64,000 nt of DNA from VHCN01 sp964589935 (GCA_964589935.1 CAZPVD010000001.1:186001-250000), one strand, 5' to 3'; positions 47,115-54,109 are shown, numbered from the stretch's first letter. Made by a program: numbers and translations. Notes: generated by a model from the sequence alone, not told the origin.

Positions 47115-47999
47115 TTACGCCGTTTGCCGCCACCTAGCCAGCTTTTGCTTGAGGCGTTTCAAGTGCGAATACTTCGGCGTGACGGGTGGGAAATCTTTAA
47201 GCAGTTGCTCGCAGTCCGGCACGTTGCCCCACGCGGTGACGGTGAAAAATTCAAAAGCGTGCTGTGACTTGATTTTGAGCTCGCGGTTTTGGCGAACAAA
47301 GCGTTCGCGGAGCACCTTTTCCCAGTCGGACTTGTCCTTGGGCGCAGGCATCGCGTGGCGGCCGACCCACGGTATCCACTCGACGATCTGCGACTGGTGG
47401 CACCACGTCTCCTCGACGATCACCGGCCACGCGGCCTCGACATCCACGGCAAGGTCGTGCGCGTTCATGCCGAATTGATACGTGTCGTAGGTGTTCAAGA
47501 TGACGGGAACTTTGACGGGCTTGCTCTGTGTTTCGGCGGCGGGAAACTCCGGCGTGAAGGCGTGCGGGACATTGATCATGTAGGCGACTTCGCGCACAGC
47601 CTGCGCGACGGCGATGTGATCCACGTGAACACCCGCGAGCGGATCGCTGGCAACCGGCGGGCAGAAAAGATAATCCGGCTCGAAGTCGCGGATGGCTTTC
47701 CACAACGCGGCGAGCAAATCCACAGTCACGCGCAGACAGGCCTCGCGGGGAATTTCGCCATTGGGAAAGCGCAGCGGCTCGAAGAGATATTGCCCGGCGT
47801 GCGCGGAGGCTTCCTGCTCCTTGATGCGCAGCGCTCCGGTTTCCTCTCGCGCGCGGAAATGATGCCCGGCCTTGCCGTCGGTGCAGACGATGAGCTTTGC
47901 CGTGAAGTCCGGGCCGAGTTTGCGCCGCCACAGCTCGAAGGTGCCGGCGGCTGTGAACTCAAAGTCGTCGTAGTGCGCGTGGAGGAAGAGGACTTTCAT
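47115..47999 (-). CDS. PIG-L family deacetylase
   Basis: 294 residues from the ATG at 47999. The metal-binding HAHYDDFEF (7-15) is a variant of the AHPDD motif, and GVHVDHIAV supplies the later His. PIG-L/LmbE enzymes deacetylate N-acetylglucosamine derivatives. It is divergent from anmK, so an amino-sugar role is tempting, but the substrate is unknown. Confidence 0.85.
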   Translation of the reverse strand: MKVLFLHAHYDDFEFTAAGTFELWRRKLGPDFTAKLIVCTDGKAGHHFRAREETGALRIKEQEASAHAGQYLFEPLRFPNGEIPREACLRVTVDLLAALWKAIRDFEPDYLFCPPVASDPLAGVHVDHIAVAQAVREVAYMINVPHAFTPEFPAAETQSKPVKVPVILNTYDTYQFGMNAHDLAVDVEAAWPVIVEETWCHQSQIVEWIPWVGRHAMPAPKDKSDWEKVLRERFVRQNRELKIKSQHAFEFFTVTAWGNVPDCEQLLKDFPPVTPKYSHLKRLKQKLARWRQTA

Positions 48000-48121
48000 T
48001 TCAATGCCGGTTGAATTAGTGTGCCCACCAATCGAACCAGTGAACGCCCGCTTTCTCAACTCCCATCTCTTGAATTAACTTTTCAGACTCTCAACACTCA
48101 ACTTTCAACCATCACTTCCCC

Positions 48122-49246
48122 ATGCGCGTCCTCGGCATCATGTCCGGCACGAGTCTTGACGGCGTGGACTACGCGTTGTGCGATGTGAGCGAGCGCGGGA
48201 TCAAGTTGCGCTCTCTTTGGTCAGTGGAGTTTCCCGGCGCGTTGCAAAAGAGGCTTCACGCCGCGGCGAGCAACCAAGCGGCGAGCTGGGAGACGGCGCA
48301 ACTGCATCACGATCTCGGTCGCTTTTACGCGCGGCACGCCGACAAAATGCCGCGTCCGCTCAGGCCGCAGCTCGTCGGTCTGCACGGGCAGACGGTGTTT
48401 CACAAACCTGATGCGGGGACGCCGGCGACATTGCAACTCGGCGAACCTGCGTATCTCGTTGAGATGTTGCGCGTGCCGGTAGTGAACAACTTCCGCGCCG
48501 CGGACATCGCCTCCGGCGGACAGGGCGCGCCGCTGGCCACGCTGTTCCATCGCGAAGTCTTCGCCAAGCGCGGTGAGCACGTGTGCGTCAACAATCTCGG
48601 CGGCATCAGCAACGTCACCTCGCTCGACTGGCGGCGGCAAACGATGAAGCAGCCGCGAGTGCTGGCGTTCGACACCGGCCCGGCGAACGTGCTGCTCGAC
48701 ATGGCTGTGCGGCATTACACCGGCGGCAAACTCACATTCGATGAAAATGGTGCGTGGGCGCGTCGCGGACGGCCCTGCGCGGAACTCGCGCGCCAGTGGC
48801 TGGCTCATGATTTTTTCCAACGTCCGCCTCCGAAAAGCACGGGCCGCGAAGTGTTCGGTGAAGTCTTTTTCAAACGGGCGATTGCGGAATTGAAGCATCT
48901 GCGGGCGACACGCTACGACGCGCTCGCGACATTCACGACGTTCACGGTCGGTTCCATCGCGCTGAACTACTGGATGCACCTGCCGTCTCCGCCGGATACG
49001 ATCGTGCTCACTGGCGGCGGGGCGGAGAACAGTTTCCTTGTTGAAACGTTGCGGAAACAGTTTGAGGCGCTTGCTCCGCGCATCCGTGTTGTGACGAGCG
49101 AACAACTTGGCTGGCCGGTGAAGTCCATCGAGCCGGCGGCGTTCGCGCTGCTCGCGTGGCGGCGGTGGAACGGACTGCCGGGGAATCTTCCTCAAACCAC
49201 CGGCGCGCGATGCGCGGTGTTGTGCGGACAGGTGAACGAGCCGTAG
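48122..49246 (+). CDS. anmK: Anhydro-N-acetylmuramic acid kinase
   Basis: 374 residues. N-terminal GIMSGTSLDGVDYAL (5-19), GLHGQTV, NNLGGISNVT and FDTGPANVLLD, with a C-terminal VLTGGGAENSFL: all AnmK landmarks. It opens and phosphorylates the anhydro sugar from peptidoglycan turnover to MurNAc-6-phosphate. Stand-alone gene. Confidence 0.95.
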   Translation: MRVLGIMSGTSLDGVDYALCDVSERGIKLRSLWSVEFPGALQKRLHAAASNQAASWETAQLHHDLGRFYARHADKMPRPLRPQLVGLHGQTVFHKPDAGTPATLQLGEPAYLVEMLRVPVVNNFRAADIASGGQGAPLATLFHREVFAKRGEHVCVNNLGGISNVTSLDWRRQTMKQPRVLAFDTGPANVLLDMAVRHYTGGKLTFDENGAWARRGRPCAELARQWLAHDFFQRPPPKSTGREVFGEVFFKRAIAELKHLRATRYDALATFTTFTVGSIALNYWMHLPSPPDTIVLTGGGAENSFLVETLRKQFEALAPRIRVVTSEQLGWPVKSIEPAAFALLAWRRWNGLPGNLPQTTGARCAVLCGQVNEP

Positions 49247-49248
49247 CG

Positions 49249-49680
49249 TCAGGCGCTTTGAGCCGGAGCCGGACGACTGCCAGTGAAGGCGAGCAAGGGG
49301 ATGAGGATGATGAGCAGCGGCGGGAAGATGGCCAGCAGTCCGAGCGCGCCCGGCTTGCCGCAGCCTTCGGAGAGCTTCCACCAGACGTAAATGGAAAAAA
49401 AGTATCCGATGATGGGGATGAACAGCACGATGGCCATCCATCCGGACATGCCCGCTGCACGCACCATTGGGATGGTTTGAAGAATCGGAATCCAAATGAG
49501 CACGCCGGGTTCATGGCCGCAGTTCTCGCAGATGCGCTTGCCGCAAAAGGCCACGAGCAGCCAGACGACGAGCAGGAAGCCGAGGCAAGCGAGCGCCACA
49601 ACAACGGCGAAACCCATGGCGGTGGCCTTGGCGACTGGCGGGGCCGTGGTGGCGGCTTGCGCGAGCATGATCGGGTTCAT
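49249..49680 (-). CDS. DUF5684-like small membrane protein
   Basis: 143 residues, three to four hydrophobic segments. CGKRICENCGHEPGVLIWIPILQ, AAGMSGWMAIVLFIPIIGYFF and the WWKLSEGCGKPGALGLL block resemble the DUF5684 pattern of signal-peptidase-neighbour membrane proteins. Function unknown. Last host gene before the integrated element. Confidence 0.7.
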   Translation of the reverse strand: MNPIMLAQAATTAPPVAKATAMGFAVVVALACLGFLLVVWLLVAFCGKRICENCGHEPGVLIWIPILQTIPMVRAAGMSGWMAIVLFIPIIGYFFSIYVWWKLSEGCGKPGALGLLAIFPPLLIILIPLLAFTGSRPAPAQSA

Positions 49681-49779
49681 TGTTGTTTGAAGTGGATGGT
49701 TTGAAGGCCGTTAATGGCGGACTGAAGGAAGAGTTTCACCCGCCACGGACATTTCAAGCGGAAAAGTTTTGCCTTTGGA

Positions 49780-49827
49780 TGGTGGAGCCGAGGAGGCTCG
49801 AACTCCTGACCCCCACAATGCCATTGT
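49780..49827 (-). pseudogene. 3' half of the split host tRNA-Ala (GGC) gene, containing attL core
   Basis: On the minus strand this runs from the anticodon loop through the 3' anticodon stem, variable loop, T arm (AGGAGTTCGAGCCTCCT), acceptor strand CGGCTCC, discriminator A and CCA. There is no matching 5' half next to it; instead element DNA begins. Joined to 62046-62084 it gives a complete tRNA. Confidence 0.85.
49817..49827. other. attL core
   Basis: AATGCCATTGT; host tRNA 3' half to the left, element DNA to the right. The central ATGCCAT is the seven-base anticodon loop, the usual strand-exchange window of tyrosine recombinases. Confidence 0.8.
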
Positions 49828-49860
49828 AAGGGGTCATGTTCGATTCTCGCCCGGCTCCAC
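49828..49860 (+). other. Degenerate tRNA 3'-half-like sequence at the element's left edge, in opposite orientation
   Basis: Reading the plus strand away from attL, GGGGTC, TTCGATT and CGGCTCCACC follow in the order variable loop, T loop, acceptor end. They mirror the host 3' half on the other side of the core. The T stem does not pair, so it is not functional. Confidence 0.5.
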
Positions 49861-49866
49861 CCCGAC

Positions 49867-50052
49867 TCATGGGATTGGAGCGCTTAACCGAGTGCGGATC
49901 TCGCGCGCCTTGGCCTCGATGGATTGCTTCAAATGCTTCTGAAGCACTTCGTTGATGACCTCGGACACGTTCAGCCCGATCTTGTCAGCGAACTCCAACC
50001 GCTCCTGATTATCCGGCCAAGGCCGGAAGTTTCGTTGAACACTTCTCTTCAT
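49867..50052 (-). CDS. Small ribbon-helix-helix-like protein, candidate repressor of the element
   Basis: 61 residues from the ATG at 50052. A short basic N-terminal strand (MKRSVQRNFRPW) is followed by two helices (QERLEFADKIG and VSEVINEVLQKHLKQSI), the Arc/CopG layout. It is transcribed leftward from the element's only divergent promoter region. This is where a lysogeny repressor or antitoxin-like regulator is expected. Weak similarity only; function inferred. Confidence 0.55.
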   Translation of the reverse strand: MKRSVQRNFRPWPDNQERLEFADKIGLNVSEVINEVLQKHLKQSIEAKAREIRTRLSAPIP

Positions 50053-50071
50053 ACAGTGCCCCTTTCTTTGG

Positions 50072-50368
50072 TTGCGGTTGACTGACGGGGGACACGATAT
50101 ACCCGTTACAAGATTTGTCAAGATTGTGCTTGCGTTGTGGGTATGGGATACTGATATACATAGCCACAGATGCACACAGTCCCTCTTAAAAAACCGCAAC
50201 GCGATCCGCGAGGCGGACAAGGGCGACCATTACGAACGGCTCTTTGCCTCGATTGACAGTTGCGGGCGCATCCTCAGCGAACTGGCGAAGGCCGCGCCCG
50301 AACGGGTGAGCAAGAGATTGGTTCACGGATACAGCCGTTACGAGATCACGCGCAAACGAGAGGGCTGA
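50072..50368 (+). CDS. Small protein of unknown function, first rightward gene of the element
   Basis: Open from a TTG at 50072 (98 residues), but the true start is unclear; a GTG at 50126 or a start near 50185 would leave about 60-80 residues. The C-terminal part is helical and charged (DHYERLFASIDSCGRILSEL, then RYEITRKREG). A strong terminator follows the stop by about 20 bases, which supports transcription. No family recognised. Confidence 0.45.
   Translation: MRLTDGGHDIPVTRFVKIVLALWVWDTDIHSHRCTQSLLKNRNAIREADKGDHYERLFASIDSCGRILSELAKAAPERVSKRLVHGYSRYEITRKREG
50094..50159. promoter_or_regulatory. Divergent control region with promoter and repeated GATATAC sites
   Basis: On the minus strand TTGACA (50116-50121) and TATCGT (50094-50099) are 16 bases apart and would drive the small repressor gene. 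GATATAC occurs at 50096-50102, overlapping the -10, and again at 50153-50159. GGGTATGGGATAC lies between. These are candidate operators for autoregulation and for silencing the rightward genes. Confidence 0.5.
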
Positions 50369-50387
50369 GTAAAAACCAGTGTTCACG

Positions 50388-50416
50388 CCGGCGGAGTCAC
50401 TTCCGCCGGTTTTTTT
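50388..50416 (+). terminator. Strong intrinsic terminator
   Basis: CCGGCGGA (50388-50395) and TCCGCCGG (50402-50409) form a perfect eight-base stem with a six-base loop, followed by seven T. It separates the first rightward gene from the rest of the element. Confidence 0.92.
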
Positions 50417-50458
50417 GCAAAGGCGGGAAGGCGGTTTTATTACGCTGAATTGGAAACA

Positions 50459-50526
50459 AGTCCACCCAAGTCCACCTGTCCACCCTTTTTTAATTTTTGG
50501 GGTGTAGAAGTGGACTTGGGTGGACT
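50459..50526. repeat. 17-bp perfect inverted repeat with AT-rich spacer and GTCCACC iterations; candidate origin or operator
   Basis: AGTCCACCCAAGTCCAC (50459-50475) is exactly inverted at 50510-50526. GTCCACC occurs three times in direct order (50460, 50470, 50478). The 34-base spacer is strikingly AT-rich (TTTTTTAATTTTT) for this GC-rich DNA. No coding sequence overlaps it. Iteron-like sites plus an AT-rich core suit a replication origin; an operator is equally possible. Confidence 0.7.
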
Positions 50527-50582
50527 GTTTGCGAGGTTCCGCATTTGGCGGGTATCCGGGGCGGGTGTGAAAATGGGCGCAA

Positions 50583-50605
50583 AAGTGTCCCCCTGTGCCA
50601 TCTCC
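50583..50605. repeat. 23-bp dispersed repeat, copy 1
   Basis: Matches 53820-53842 at 21 of 23 positions (common core GTGCCATCTCC). Both copies lie in noncoding DNA upstream of rightward genes, here 51 bases before the start at 50656. A shared promoter or operator is likely. Confidence 0.6.
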
Positions 50606-50655
50606 ACGGATCCGTCACCGGCTGGCAGCATCGCTCCCGCGAACTGAACGACACT

Positions 50656-50982
50656 ATGAATGAGAATCCTCCGCCTCCCGCTGAAGTTCCGCAGCCTGCG
50701 GTTCCGCCCCAAAATCCTGCGCCACCCCCTGACGTTCAAGCCCCCGCCCCGCCGCCCGCCGCCGCGCTCGTCAGCGAAGGCGAAGTGAAAAGCGAGCGCG
50801 AGCTTCAGCTTGAGCGCCGGCTGGCGGAGACGGAAAGCGCCAAGATCGAACGCGAGCGCCGCATCGCCGAGCTGGAGCGCGACAACGAGGAGTTGAAGAA
50901 GATTCCCGCCGGGTCGGCACAGCCGCCAAGGAAGCGACGCTTCGGCCCCATCCCCATTATTTCAACCGGCGACGAGGAATGA
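50656..50982 (+). CDS. Proline-rich, coiled-coil small protein of the element
   Basis: 108 residues from the ATG at 50656. The first 45 residues are Pro/Ala-rich (NPPPPAEVPQPAVPPQNPA). Residues about 50-90 form a charged coiled coil (ELQLERRLAETESAKIERER). A basic patch PPRKRRFGP lies near the end. It may be a structural or DNA-associated virion protein; no family recognised. Its stop overlaps the next start (ATGA). Confidence 0.65.
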   Translation: MNENPPPPAEVPQPAVPPQNPAPPPDVQAPAPPPAAALVSEGEVKSERELQLERRLAETESAKIERERRIAELERDNEELKKIPAGSAQPPRKRRFGPIPIISTGDEE

Positions 50983-51773
50983 GTGTGGCGAAAACTACTT
51001 CATCGGCTGTTTCCACCGCCCAGCCCGGAGCAACTGCGGGCGCGGCGGCTCATCAAGCTGTGGCGGCAAAACCCTCCCTCGCCGGCGCGGCTTCTGCTTC
51101 GGCGGCTGGTAGCGTCCCGCTCTTCGGCGGCCATCGCGGCGGCGGCAAGAAAAGAGCGGACGGCCTCCCGGCTGGCAGCCCGGAGGCGCTGGCGGCAGAC
51201 CGCAAAAAGAACGCGGAGCGCATGGCTGAAAAACGCGCTGCTCAAAAGACTGCGGCTCTGCCGGCTCCGTTGCCGAGCGCCACTGCGGGCGGTATGCCGC
51301 CGGCTTCTCCCGCCGGTGATTCGCCTGGCGCGCTGGCTGGCGGTGCAAGCCCTCTGCCTGCTGCTGCGGGCGGGCCTGTGGTGCCTTTCGTCCCGTGGAC
51401 GCAGCGGCTGCTTGAAAAACCCGCGCGGCTGCTGACGCGCATTCTCGACCGCATCCGGCAGGCGGACATTTTCAAGCGGCTCGACAAGGTGAACCTGCCC
51501 GTCGCCGTGAAGGACGAGATTAAAAAGGATGCCGAGTGGAAGGATTCGGCGAAGGAAGACTTCGCGGCCAGCCTCGCCGATTGCGCGGCCATCGAACTGA
51601 ACAAGCGGGCCGTGAACGCGCAGAACGCGCATTGGATCAATCTCGGCATGAGCGCCGGGGAACTGGCGCTCGCGCACTTCGCGCTGTGCGACCGCATTGA
51701 CAAGCTAGCCATCGCGGCGGCGGCGGAGCAACAGCAACCGCAAAGTCGCGGAGACACGGAGGGGAAGAAGTGA
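50979..51773 (+). CDS. Element protein of unknown function with low-complexity N-terminus
   Basis: 264 residues. Residues 1-130 are Ala/Gly/Ser/Pro-rich with a basic stretch (GGHRGGGKKRADGLP) and look disordered. From about 135 on the protein is helical and orderly (PWTQRLLEKPARLLTRILDRI, DEIKKDAEWKDSAKEDFAASL, LALAHFALCDRIDKL). It is the largest early-side gene without a known family. A role in replication or virion assembly is possible, but nothing in the sequence shows it. Coupled to both neighbours by four-base overlaps. Confidence 0.65.
   Translation: MSVAKTTSSAVSTAQPGATAGAAAHQAVAAKPSLAGAASASAAGSVPLFGGHRGGGKKRADGLPAGSPEALAADRKKNAERMAEKRAAQKTAALPAPLPSATAGGMPPASPAGDSPGALAGGASPLPAAAGGPVVPFVPWTQRLLEKPARLLTRILDRIRQADIFKRLDKVNLPVAVKDEIKKDAEWKDSAKEDFAASLADCAAIELNKRAVNAQNAHWINLGMSAGELALAHFALCDRIDKLAIAAAAEQQQPQSRGDTEGKK
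51738..51766. repeat. Copy of a widespread intergenic-type repeat (GCAAAGTCGCGGAGACACGG), inside gene end
   Basis: This reads as the inverse of the repeat type at 52266-52296 and forms the last codons of the preceding gene. Similar GC-rich repeats (CTCTGCG...CTCTGTGG style) are common in many bacterial genomes. Confidence 0.4.
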
Positions 51774-51994
51774 AAACCTTTGTCTGTCTTTGGCCAGATG
51801 GCACGGTGTCTGTGACGGTTGACGTGGACGTTTATCACGCGGCGCTGGAATTCGATTGCGAGGCTTGCTTGACCGGCGCGAAAATTTTCCAGATTCAAAA
51901 CGGCGGCTATTTCGCGCAGGACAAAAACCACGAATCTTTTGGATGTGTGCGCCGCCGCGCCTGGGAACAGAATTCAAAACCGCCGAGCGGTTAA
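51770..51994 (+). CDS. Small protein of unknown function
   Basis: 74 residues from a GTG that overlaps the preceding stop (GTGA). It begins MKTFVCLWPDGTVSVTVDVD, a short beta-rich segment, with two cysteines (CEAC) in the middle. No family recognised. Its place between larger element genes suggests a minor virion or regulatory role. Confidence 0.5.
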   Translation: MKTFVCLWPDGTVSVTVDVDVYHAALEFDCEACLTGAKIFQIQNGGYFAQDKNHESFGCVRRRAWEQNSKPPSG

Positions 51995-52078
51995 TGAGCG
52001 AGCGGGGCGCGTCGCTCGCACAAATCCGCGCAATAAAAAATGAATATCCCCCTGCCTCATCTCCCGTGCTCGGGCAAA

Positions 52079-52261
52079 ATGTCTGCTAAACAAGTGCATC
52101 GCTACCGGGCGCTAATGGCGTTCTTGCTCAGAGCGGCGATGATGGAGCACAAGGACATCGCTCGTGTTTTGAATCTTTCTTCCAAGGAAGTTTCGCGCCG
52201 GCTTGTCGCCAAGGGCTGCCGGCTGATGAAGGATTGTGTTATAGACACTGTGGCCCCCTGA
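52079..52261 (+). CDS. Small helix-turn-helix protein, candidate late regulator
   Basis: 60 residues from the ATG at 52079 (an ATG at 52040 gives 73). A helix-turn-helix is clear: HKDIARVLNLSSKEVSRRLV, similar to sigma-region-4 or repressor-type HTH. It lies directly before the packaging ATPase and could control the structural genes. Confidence 0.6.
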   Translation: MSAKQVHRYRALMAFLLRAAMMEHKDIARVLNLSSKEVSRRLVAKGCRLMKDCVIDTVAP

Positions 52262-52265
52262 TTTT

Positions 52266-52296
52266 GCTCCGCGCCTCTGCGCCTCTGTGGTTAAAC
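52266..52296. repeat. Widespread intergenic-type repeat (CTCTGCGCCTCTGTGG)
   Basis: Lies in the short gap before the ATPase gene. It is in the opposite sense to the copy at 51738-51766, so the pair brackets the two small genes between. Confidence 0.45.
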
Positions 52297-52297
52297 A

Positions 52298-52948
52298 ATG
52301 CCCGACTATTCCCTCCCGCCGTGTGTCACGCTCGTCTTTGGCCGCTCTGGCAGCGGAAAGACAACGCTTGCCTTCCTCTATCTGCTCAACCGGCTCAAAG
52401 AGCAGCTGGCCAACACCGATCCAGCGGCGTGCGTCTTCATCTTCGACTGGAAACTGGAGGCGGCGCAGCGGCTCGGCGTCGCGCCGTGCGGCACGGCGGC
52501 CCAGTGCGAGGCGGCGGTGCCCTCGCGCGTGGTGTGCTTCAATCCCGCCGTGATGTTCCAGGAGCGCCAGCGCGACGCCTTCCGCTGGTTTTGCCACTGG
52601 GCATTTGAAGTGAGCCGGCGCGGGCCGGGCCGGAAGATTCTGTTCGTGGACGAGCTGTGGAAATTCGTGGACACGAACTCGCTCCCTGCCGAGCTGGAAA
52701 AAGTCGCGCGCATGGGCCGGTGCGAAAACCTTGAACTGCTCACAGCGACGCAGCACCCGCGCGATTATCATCGGGACTTGCGCGCGGAGGTTACGGAGTG
52801 GATTTGCTTTTCGATGAACGAGCCGGGCGAACTCGACGCCGTGCGGCCTTACTTTCGCGGCGTGGATCGCGTGGCGGAACTGCCGCGCGGAAGCTACATC
52901 GCCTACAACCGCGAGAGCGGCGCGGAGTTGAGCGGGAAGCTGTTTTAG
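52298..52948 (+). CDS. Genome-packaging ATPase (P9/A32-like, FtsK-HerA superfamily)
   Basis: 216 residues, close to the size of PRD1 P9. Walker A is GRSGSGKT (15-22), Walker B is ILFVDE with D118 and E119, and TQHP (151-154) supplies the polar sensor residue seen in HerA/FtsK-type motors. IFDWKLEAA follows the first core strand. Tailless double-jelly-roll viruses encode exactly this kind of short, single-domain motor to pump DNA into the capsid. It stands 1.2 kb upstream of the capsid candidate, as in PM2/PRD1-type genomes. A plasmid-type DNA translocase is the alternative; the surrounding genes favour a virus. Confidence 0.8.
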   Translation: MPDYSLPPCVTLVFGRSGSGKTTLAFLYLLNRLKEQLANTDPAACVFIFDWKLEAAQRLGVAPCGTAAQCEAAVPSRVVCFNPAVMFQERQRDAFRWFCHWAFEVSRRGPGRKILFVDELWKFVDTNSLPAELEKVARMGRCENLELLTATQHPRDYHRDLRAEVTEWICFSMNEPGELDAVRPYFRGVDRVAELPRGSYIAYNRESGAELSGKLF

Positions 52949-53199
52949 GGCTTCGTGCCCGCGATGCCTTTGGCCTCGTCCTTGCGGTCAAGCGAATCCA
53001 GCAACGCCAGCAACCGCTTGGGGTTTCCCCGGCCCGCCGCCGCGCGGAAACTCGCCTCGGCGGACTCCTGGGCAATGACTATGTCCGCCAAGGAATTTAC
53101 AAAACGGTTGACTGAACATCCCTTGTGGCGGGCAATACGGGCGAGGTGCTTCTTTTTTTCCGGCGAATCCCAGCGGACAGTTGAAGAGTTTTTTTTCAT
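52945..53199 (-). CDS. Candidate antitoxin (ribbon-helix-helix-like) partner of the PIN protein
   Basis: 84 residues from the ATG at 53199. The first 45 residues look like a ribbon-helix-helix (STVRWDSPEKKKHLARIA, then VNRFVNSLADIVI), followed by a tail that would wrap the toxin. It overlaps the upstream PIN gene by four bases and the convergent ATPase gene end by four bases. Its place after, not before, the toxin is the reverse of most VapBC pairs. Confidence 0.6.
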   Translation of the reverse strand: MKKNSSTVRWDSPEKKKHLARIARHKGCSVNRFVNSLADIVIAQESAEASFRAAAGRGNPKRLLALLDSLDRKDEAKGIAGTKP

Positions 53200-53621
53200 A
53201 CGGGATAGCTGTTGAGGAACTCCGACGGGGAAAGAACCAACAGGCCGGGTGGCGCGAACATCGCCCCGGTGAAGTCGGACTTGTTGAAGGTGACAAGCGC
53301 CGCCGCGTTGCCGCAAATCGCCAGCTCCATAACGTGATTATCCCCTTCGTCGGGCAGGTTCGGACGCCATAGCCTCGAAATGGTGACATATTCACAAGCC
53401 GCCGCGAAATCGTCCAATGCCTCACTGCGCTGCTGGGCGCTCAAGTCACTGTCAGTCCAGAGGTGCGCGCGCCCGGTCACGTCGAGATATTCCAGCCAGA
53501 GCTTGTCACTGATAAGCGGACAATGTTTGCGGGCCAGCAACAGCCGCAACAAACGCCGGCTTGCGCCCGCGCCACTACGGAGGGCGGCCACAAATACATT
53601 GGTGTCTTTGACCAGACGCAC
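53196..53621 (-). CDS. PIN-domain protein, candidate toxin of a toxin-antitoxin pair
   Basis: 141 residues. The PIN acidic residues are visible: D6 (VKDTNVFV), E44 (LEYL), D94 (DEGDNHVME) and D116 (TFNKSDF). It resembles the PIN-family toxins that cut RNA. It is transcribed against the structural genes, from the 370-bp noncoding gap. A stabilising function for the integrated element is likely. Confidence 0.8.
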   Translation of the reverse strand: MRLVKDTNVFVAALRSGAGASRRLLRLLLARKHCPLISDKLWLEYLDVTGRAHLWTDSDLSAQQRSEALDDFAAACEYVTISRLWRPNLPDEGDNHVMELAICGNAAALVTFNKSDFTGAMFAPPGLLVLSPSEFLNSYPV

Positions 53622-53989
53622 GCCGGGATTGTGCCACCAGATATGGCGTCAGTCAAACTCTCAAAAGGCTGAATGCGCCGGACATCTTCGCACGGGGTTT
53701 TTCGGCAGTGACGTTCCAGGCGGTGCAACTGCGCACGGTTTTAAGGCGCACAAGCACCCTTGTAATGCCCTTTTTGAGGCGCACTAGGTCGATTGAGGTG
53801 CGGTGATGGCGTTCGGGCGAAGTGTCCACCCGTGCCATCTCCCGCTTCCGGGGAAGTGGCGTATCGTGGCCCCAGTTCGATGCGCGGTCTAGTAACGGCC
53901 CCTCGCCGGGCAGGAATCCGGCAGACCGAAGAACGCCGCAAGCCATCGCACAACCAACTCCGCCGGTAGTTTCACACTGGCATCATCCT
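53622..53989. promoter_or_regulatory. Noncoding gap between leftward toxin gene and rightward structural operon
   Basis: I see no convincing gene on either strand. It holds the second 23-bp repeat (53820-53842) and an imperfect direct repeat: TTAAGGCGCACAAG at 53740-53753 and TTGAGGCGCACTAG near 53774-53787. The leftward toxin promoter and the main late promoter must lie here, but no clear -35/-10 pair is visible. Confidence 0.5.
53820..53842. repeat. 23-bp dispersed repeat, copy 2
   Basis: 21 of 23 positions match 50583-50605. It lies 148 bases before the first structural-operon start. It also contains one GTCCACC, the iterated unit at 50459-50526. Confidence 0.6.
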
Positions 53990-54109
53990 ATGAAGTTCGA
54001 CTGGAAAAACGCCCTCGTCTCCATCGCGGTTGCCTACGTTGGCATCACGCTTATCAACAAGTTTGTCGTGCCCCTGCTTCCGCAGAAGGTGCGCGACTTC
54101 CTGAGCTAA
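53990..54109 (+). CDS. 39-residue single-span membrane protein
   Basis: Starts at the ATG at 53990; the longer open frame upstream lies in the regulatory gap. Sequence MKFDWKNALVSIAVAYVGIT gives one membrane span (about 8-29), with a short basic C-terminus. It is the first of the small membrane proteins that surround the capsid gene, as in viruses with an internal membrane. Confidence 0.65.
   Translation: MKFDWKNALVSIAVAYVGITLINKFVVPLLPQKVRDFLS

Noticed and set aside
49780..49860. A complete tRNA at the left end
   Set aside because: Both strands show tRNA-like 3' ends but neither has a D arm; it is a host 3' half next to a degenerate mirrored half.
50983..51435. Arg-rich plus-strand frame inside the 264-residue gene
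   Set aside because: Frame shadow; no motif, and the coupled ATGA start supports the other frame.
53653..53946. Minus-strand open frame of 97 codons in the regulatory gap
   Set aside because: Covers the repeats, no motif, no start signal; more likely noncoding.
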